NCBI GenBank assembly: GCA_964579725.1
Contig: CAZOHG010000062.1
Coordinates: forward strand, 1-19,320
Length of the DNA stretch: 19,320 bases
Direction of reading: 5' to 3'
From: CAZOHG01 sp964579725
Lineage (GTDB): Bacteria; Zhuqueibacterota; JdFR-76; BMS3Abin05
Shown here: positions 16,401 to 19,320 of the stretch, one piece after another
How the letters are laid out: each line of letters starts with the position of its first letter
Position numbering within the stretch: the stretch's first letter is position 1
Notes under the pieces: generated by a model
The model's database searches: none
What the model was told of the DNA's origin: nothing
The model's input: the letters and a program-made list of their open reading frames with translations, nothing else
Position numbers and translations under genes: made by a program

Positions 16401-16608
16401 GAACGAACGGGTGGAGCTTAAAATCTTCGATCTTAAGGGAGCTGAAATTCGAACCCTAATCGCCCATTTGTCCATGAAAAAAGGGAAAAACCAATGCCTC
16501 TGGGATGGATTAGACAACAGCGGTTACGCTGTACCCAGCGGGATTTATCTTTACCGTCTCAAAACAGGGTCTTTTACGTCCATAAAAAAGGCTACATTCA
16601 TTAAATAG
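13441..16608 (+). CDS. Large secreted multidomain protein with YPNPFN C-terminal sorting domain
   Basis: Protein of 1055 residues with a Sec signal peptide (about 1-27, ending IRAQ). Domains in order: a jelly-roll-like N-terminal region (FDFNDGTIQNWTI, about 28-216); two Ig-like domains of the Kre9/KNH type (222-302 and 319-412, with PNGAETWEVGSTHTISW and PNGGEIWQVGTQYEIKW); a beta-rich domain (about 430-546); a first GDE[IV]GVFT module (549-664); two tandem QGW domains (671-745 and 757-830); a second GDEIGVFT module (854-957); and a C-terminal FlgD/Por-type sorting domain (962-1055) with YPNPFN at 971 and the basic ending KKATFIK. By family knowledge this last domain directs type IX secretion and cell-surface attachment. 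No catalytic domain is recognised; an adhesin or carbohydrate-binding surface role is an inference. It is 93 nt upstream of the next, related gene. Confidence 0.85.
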   Translation: MKKQVFAAAVIFLFGISSFCSPLIRAQSGRFDFNDGTIQNWTIDQIYETDTHIKITPALGFVLQNDQNRLAATANPLLIGGSSGTKSHYIYVTSPDLGSLSDWQNISGYSIDILRTLAGQCGEPGNIKFYAQLQLRVIDQTDQSTHLFAEHDGTDFVFHEIEYNTPYHFVWNPSWLSDPKYKVKQIRIRLLGEHDYGTGECAAKGSWFIDNVRAESNTTPTESLTLTSPNGAETWEVGSTHTISWNSQNLTHPVKIEYSTDWGTHYTSIVSSTANNGSYTWTIPATPSVWCLIRISDATDASPQDESDNCFTIRDPAQWLTVVAPNGGEIWQVGTQYEIKWSSSGVSSPVAIDFSSRENHFRYSIASSTPNDGSFNWTIPEGFTLPVNGKIRIRVAAAGIPADASDADFTLVAAGANNTLTGTNVPVDLGGGSKITFDHVTAQGNTNMTTSNSGSPPPNGFTLTPAANPLYYVITTTASFTGKIKICLHYDDTGLTPVQEAVLKLKVVQNGQWVDLTTSLDVGANLICGEVNHLSEFAVMFATTGEPAHFDFTANTGNSYSIVINDATLDGNPLAAGDEVGVFTSSGLCVGASVWDGTTPLALSAWGDDSQTTDVDGFVTGDKMAFRIWSQANRSEFAAHPTYTQGDGAFGTGSYAQISYLEAVSSVTQNLILPQGWSWISFNVRPPDLNVENVLDSLDHLAIAVNNAGEFYIPAVINGIGQWNILEGYKIYLDSGQPFSVTGQTVPSDTAIVLAQGWNFVSYLPNQAQDAERALQTVLANLAIIKNDEGHFFIPQVIQNLCSLTPGKGYKLYLNAPDTLIYPSATRVAKHHPQSFFAPASQPRHFVPRTKTGDFYSLVVRVKGVNHATLRAGDEIGVFTESGVCAGAGAWNGKGCVGIAAWADDPKTVEKDGFRMGEKIIFKQWDAKEATEIVLRSQFKKGDGRFGTDAYASVELTPETAPTTWALRQNYPNPFNSQTLIVFTLPRNERVELKIFDLKGAEIRTLIAHLSMKKGKNQCLWDGLDNSGYAVPSGIYLYRLKTGSFTSIKKATFIK

Positions 16609-16701
16609 GCTTTAAAAATAAAGAGACTTACAAAAGGCAAGCAAAACAAATCCCGGCGGCATCTGGAATTTCTGACCACCGAATTTGAGGAGAATTGTAT
16701 C

Positions 16702-18687
16702 ATGCAAAAAATCCTTTCGTTCTGTTTTTTGTTGCTTATCTACCCTGTTTTTTTGGAGGCACAGGCACCACACTTCACCTACACGGCCAACACAGGCGAC
16801 AGCTACAGTATTGTAATCGACGAGGTTTCATTCCACGGCGCACCATTGCAAAACGGTGACGAAATTGGCGTTTTCACGCCAGAAGGCCTTTGCGTGGGCG
16901 CTTCCGTCTGGACGGGAACTGCTCCGCTGGCTTTGACCGCCTGGGCAGACGACGCCCAAACTCAAGTCATTGACGGCTACACAACCGGTGAAGCTATGTC
17001 GTTTCGGATCTGGCAAACCGCCACTCAGTCGGAAAGTGAAGCAACCCCGCACTTCAAAAAGGGTCACAGCCATTTCGGTGACGGTGCCTACTGTGTGGTT
17101 TCCCTTTTTGTTTTCCAATCCACTCAGGGGGAAATCATTGTTACCACCACCGCTGACACCGGAAAGGGTTCGCTACGCTGGGCTCTGGAAAAAGCGAATT
17201 CAACCATCAGCAAGGACACGATCGTTTTTCATATTCCCGAAACAGACGTGCATTTCGACACGTCCTCAGGCGTGTGGACAATTTTTCCTCAATCCGCTTT
17301 GCCCACCCTCACAGATTCCAATCTGGTGCTCGACGGAAGCTCCCAACAAATTTTTGTAGGAGAAGATATGAATCCGGAGGGGCCGGAAATCGAGATCGAC
17401 GGGCACAAAGCCGGTAATTGTCAGGGGTTCTATTTATCGGCGCCGGGGATCGAAATTCTGGAGCTCATTGTAAACCGATTTCAAAAGGACGGCATCATGG
17501 TCTCCTCGGTTCGAGGTGGACGCGTGGCGGGCTGCTACATTGGCGTTTCATCCGACGGATTGGAACCTGCACCCAACGGTCGTGTCGGCGTGTTTTTGAA
17601 TGGGATAAGAGAATTTGAAATCAGCCAAATGGATTCGATTCCCACAATTGTCTCCGGAAATAAACTGCATGGCATTTATCTGTCCGGGGCTTCGAAAAAT
17701 CGGGTCTCGGGCAGTATTGTCGGACTCAACAGAACCAAAACAGACACAATAGGCAATGCCTACGACGGGATTTACATTGTGAGCGGCGACAGCAATCGGA
17801 TCGTCAAAAACGTCATCGGGGGCAATAAAATGTCCAATGGGATTCAAGTTTCAGAAGGAATCCACAACACAATCTCAGACAACATTATCGGCTGGAATCC
17901 CAACAGGCCGGACCGAATCCTCGGAAATAGCGGGTCTGGAATTGTGGTTACGGCGTCGGACAATCTGATTTCTGAAAACAGCATTGCCTTTAATCACGTC
18001 TACGGCGTGAGCATTGTCGGAGAAAAAGCCCTCCGGAACACAATCACGCACAACTTGATTTTTCGAAATGGCTGGGGTGGAATCAACACAGAACAGGGCG
18101 GAAATCGCGAACTGGCCACGCCTGTTTTGACCGAAGTGACCCGCAATTCCGTCAGCGGAACCGCTTCCCCTCAAACGAAGGTCGAACTTTTCGCTGACAA
18201 AGCCAACCAGGGTTCCATTTTTCTGGGGACTATTACAGCCGACACGGCCGGTACGTTTCACTGGAGCGGAGATCCCCTTCCAACTAATTTTTTCTGTACC
18301 GCCACAGCCACAGATTCCGCTGGAAACACCTCTGAATTTTCCGAAGCCATGAAGATTTCAACGGCCGTTAAAGAATCCGCTGCCCAAAAGCCTCCGGCCG
18401 CTTTTTCGCTTTCTCAAAATTACCCCAATCCGTTCAATCCCGACACACGCATTCATTTTACGCTAAGCGCAACCGTGGAACAACCAGTACGAGTACAGCT
18501 TTGTATTTATAATTTACGAGGCGAATTGGTTCGAAGATTGGTAAACGAAGAAAAACGCGCTGGATCCTACTGGGTTCACTGGAACGGCTTGAATGACGTG
18601 GGGCGCCGCGTAGCCACGGGCGTCTATTTGTATCGACTGACAACACCTTCCGCCACAAGCACGAAAAAAATGATTTTGGTGAAATAA
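16702..18687 (+). CDS. Secreted beta-helix protein with GDEIGVFT module and YPNPFN sorting domain
   Basis: Protein of 661 residues. A signal peptide (1-20, hydrophobic LSFCFLLLIYPVF, ending LEA) is followed by a GDEIGVFT module (about 24-139) closely related to that of the preceding protein. Next comes a right-handed parallel beta-helix (about 145-470) that begins with the usual GSLRWALEKAN and has repeated NxI/G-x-GIxV turns (SGNKLHGIYLSG, DNIIGWNPN, NSGSGIVVTASDN). An Ig-like domain (about 475-553) follows, and the protein ends in the sorting domain with YPNPFN at 574 and the ending KKMILVK. GAGGAG lies 9 nt before the ATG. The 93-nt gap after the previous gene shows no clear terminator, so the two may be cotranscribed. 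Beta-helix proteins are often polysaccharide-binding or lyase-like; no catalytic residues are identified here. Confidence 0.86.
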   Translation: MQKILSFCFLLLIYPVFLEAQAPHFTYTANTGDSYSIVIDEVSFHGAPLQNGDEIGVFTPEGLCVGASVWTGTAPLALTAWADDAQTQVIDGYTTGEAMSFRIWQTATQSESEATPHFKKGHSHFGDGAYCVVSLFVFQSTQGEIIVTTTADTGKGSLRWALEKANSTISKDTIVFHIPETDVHFDTSSGVWTIFPQSALPTLTDSNLVLDGSSQQIFVGEDMNPEGPEIEIDGHKAGNCQGFYLSAPGIEILELIVNRFQKDGIMVSSVRGGRVAGCYIGVSSDGLEPAPNGRVGVFLNGIREFEISQMDSIPTIVSGNKLHGIYLSGASKNRVSGSIVGLNRTKTDTIGNAYDGIYIVSGDSNRIVKNVIGGNKMSNGIQVSEGIHNTISDNIIGWNPNRPDRILGNSGSGIVVTASDNLISENSIAFNHVYGVSIVGEKALRNTITHNLIFRNGWGGINTEQGGNRELATPVLTEVTRNSVSGTASPQTKVELFADKANQGSIFLGTITADTAGTFHWSGDPLPTNFFCTATATDSAGNTSEFSEAMKISTAVKESAAQKPPAAFSLSQNYPNPFNPDTRIHFTLSATVEQPVRVQLCIYNLRGELVRRLVNEEKRAGSYWVHWNGLNDVGRRVATGVYLYRLTTPSATSTKKMILVK

Positions 18688-18698
18688 AAGAGCCACGT

Positions 18699-18738
18699 CG
18701 ATTTCAAATCGGGTTTCCTTAAAAAAGCGGTAAGGAAA
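18699..18738. terminator. Possible terminator hairpins in the convergent gap
   Basis: The 89-nt gap between converging genes holds CGATTT-C-AAATCG (18699-18711) and a perfect 8-bp inverted repeat TTTCCTTA / TAAGGAAA with a 9-nt loop (18714-18738). Neither is followed by a strong T tract on the plus strand, so they may be weak or Rho-assisted terminators. Confidence 0.3.
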
Positions 18739-18776
18739 TTGGGAAAATCACCCCTTTGCTCAATTAACCCAAGTCC

Positions 18777-19320
18777 TTACCTGTCTGTCCGGGTGTTTTG
18801 TGCACCGCTACCGATTATTTTCCGGTAGCTTTCCGGATCGGTGTCCCCTTCGGTGTTGATGAGCAGGACACGGGAAGACGACCCAAGTCCCAGTTTCTTC
18901 ACAGGCTCTTTTAGCCGCTTGCTGGTCACTAAGGCCAGCAGTCCCGCCAGACCCGACGCCCCTGATTCGCCCGAAACAATCCCTTCTTTTGCGTAAAGCC
19001 GCATGGCGTCCACGGCAAAATGGTCGGGAATAGCTACAAAAAAATCCATGCCGTCTCGAATGATCGGCCAGGTGACGGGAGAAGGAATCCCGCAATTGAG
19101 CCCGGCCATAATGGAATCCAATTTTCCGCTGGCAACTACAGGTTTGCCACGGCCAAACTGAATCGATTCCAAAAAACAGGCGGACGCCTCCGGTTCCACG
19201 CAAATGAGTGTGGGGCGACTTTCCCCGTAGCGCCGTACGTAGTAGGTGGTTCCGGCTGCGGCCAACCCTCCCACGCCAGCCGGCAAAAGTACCGCGTCCA
19301 CCTCAGGCCGCTCGGGTAAA
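18777..19320 (-). CDS. dpaL: Diaminopropionate ammonia-lyase, C-terminal part
   Basis: The C-terminal 180 residues of a PLP-dependent ammonia-lyase; the gene begins beyond the right edge. The frame continues open through the last base, and the GTG at 19301 is internal. It matches the YgeX/DpaL pattern: LLPAGVGGLAAAGT, ICVEPEASAC, SIMAGLNCGIPSPVTW, IVSGESGASGLAGL and LLINTEGDTDPESYRKI. The family converts 2,3-diaminopropionate to pyruvate and ammonia; the complete enzyme is about 400 residues, and the catalytic lysine lies in the missing part. The tail after the TEGDTDP motif is of normal length. It converges with the secreted beta-helix gene and shows no obvious link to the other genes in the window. 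Confidence 0.85.
   Translation of the reverse strand, partial: LPERPEVDAVLLPAGVGGLAAAGTTYYVRRYGESRPTLICVEPEASACFLESIQFGRGKPVVASGKLDSIMAGLNCGIPSPVTWPIIRDGMDFFVAIPDHFAVDAMRLYAKEGIVSGESGASGLAGLLALVTSKRLKEPVKKLGLGSSSRVLLINTEGDTDPESYRKIIGSGAQNTRTDR

Overview
The window looks like a metagenome-assembled contig from a bacterium of the FCB superphylum, possibly of the Calditrichota or KSB1 kind. The main evidence is two large secreted proteins that end in the YPNPFN-type C-terminal sorting/FlgD-like domain (type IX secretion style), together with a signal-peptide TPR-CHAT protein beside an ECF sigma/anti-sigma pair. The phylum is an inference. A run of exactly 100 N (5537-5636) is an assembly gap of unknown true length. 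I saw no rRNA, tRNA, CRISPR array or insertion sequence.

Left half (1-7502, all minus strand). This reads as one catabolic gene cluster transcribed right to left. The order is a DeoR-family repressor, an HpcH/HpaI-type aldolase, a protein resembling the ATC hydrolase family (interrupted by the N run), a class III aminotransferase, a DhnA-type class I aldolase, an FGGY sugar kinase, a lipoprotein glycoside hydrolase family 16 enzyme and the start of another exported protein. Spacing is tight in places: a 4-nt overlap, a 4-nt gap and a 17-nt gap. Two aldolases, a sugar kinase, an aminotransferase and a secreted glycanase suggest breakdown of a glycan to an acidic or amino-modified sugar followed by aldol cleavage. 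The substrate cannot be named. The DeoR gene has no ATG, GTG or TTG start that preserves its helix-turn-helix; the family-consistent start is ATT at 7502. Upstream lie leader hairpins and a promoter with repeated CGATTGT/ATTGT boxes. A 105-bp interrupted palindrome (5072-5176) separates the ATC-hydrolase-like gene from the aminotransferase gene.

Centre (7503-13189). A 458-bp intergenic region leads into a 1163-residue exported TPR-CHAT protein (plus strand) with the His/Cys dyad H1027/C1074. Converging on it is an ECF sigma factor gene followed by a one-pass membrane anti-sigma factor that has a cytoplasmic zinc-binding motif and a periplasmic TPR-like tail. This arrangement suggests a protease-controlled sigma switch and is the most interesting hypothesis in the window.

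Right part (13441-18687, plus strand). Divergent from the sigma gene are two secreted multidomain proteins of 1055 and 661 residues. They share a roughly 110-residue module that occurs three times (GDEIGVFT...CVGA...AWxDD), and both end in the YPNPFN domain. One carries two Ig-like domains and a tandem QGW domain; the other carries a parallel beta-helix. The right edge (minus strand) holds the C-terminal part of a diaminopropionate ammonia-lyase.
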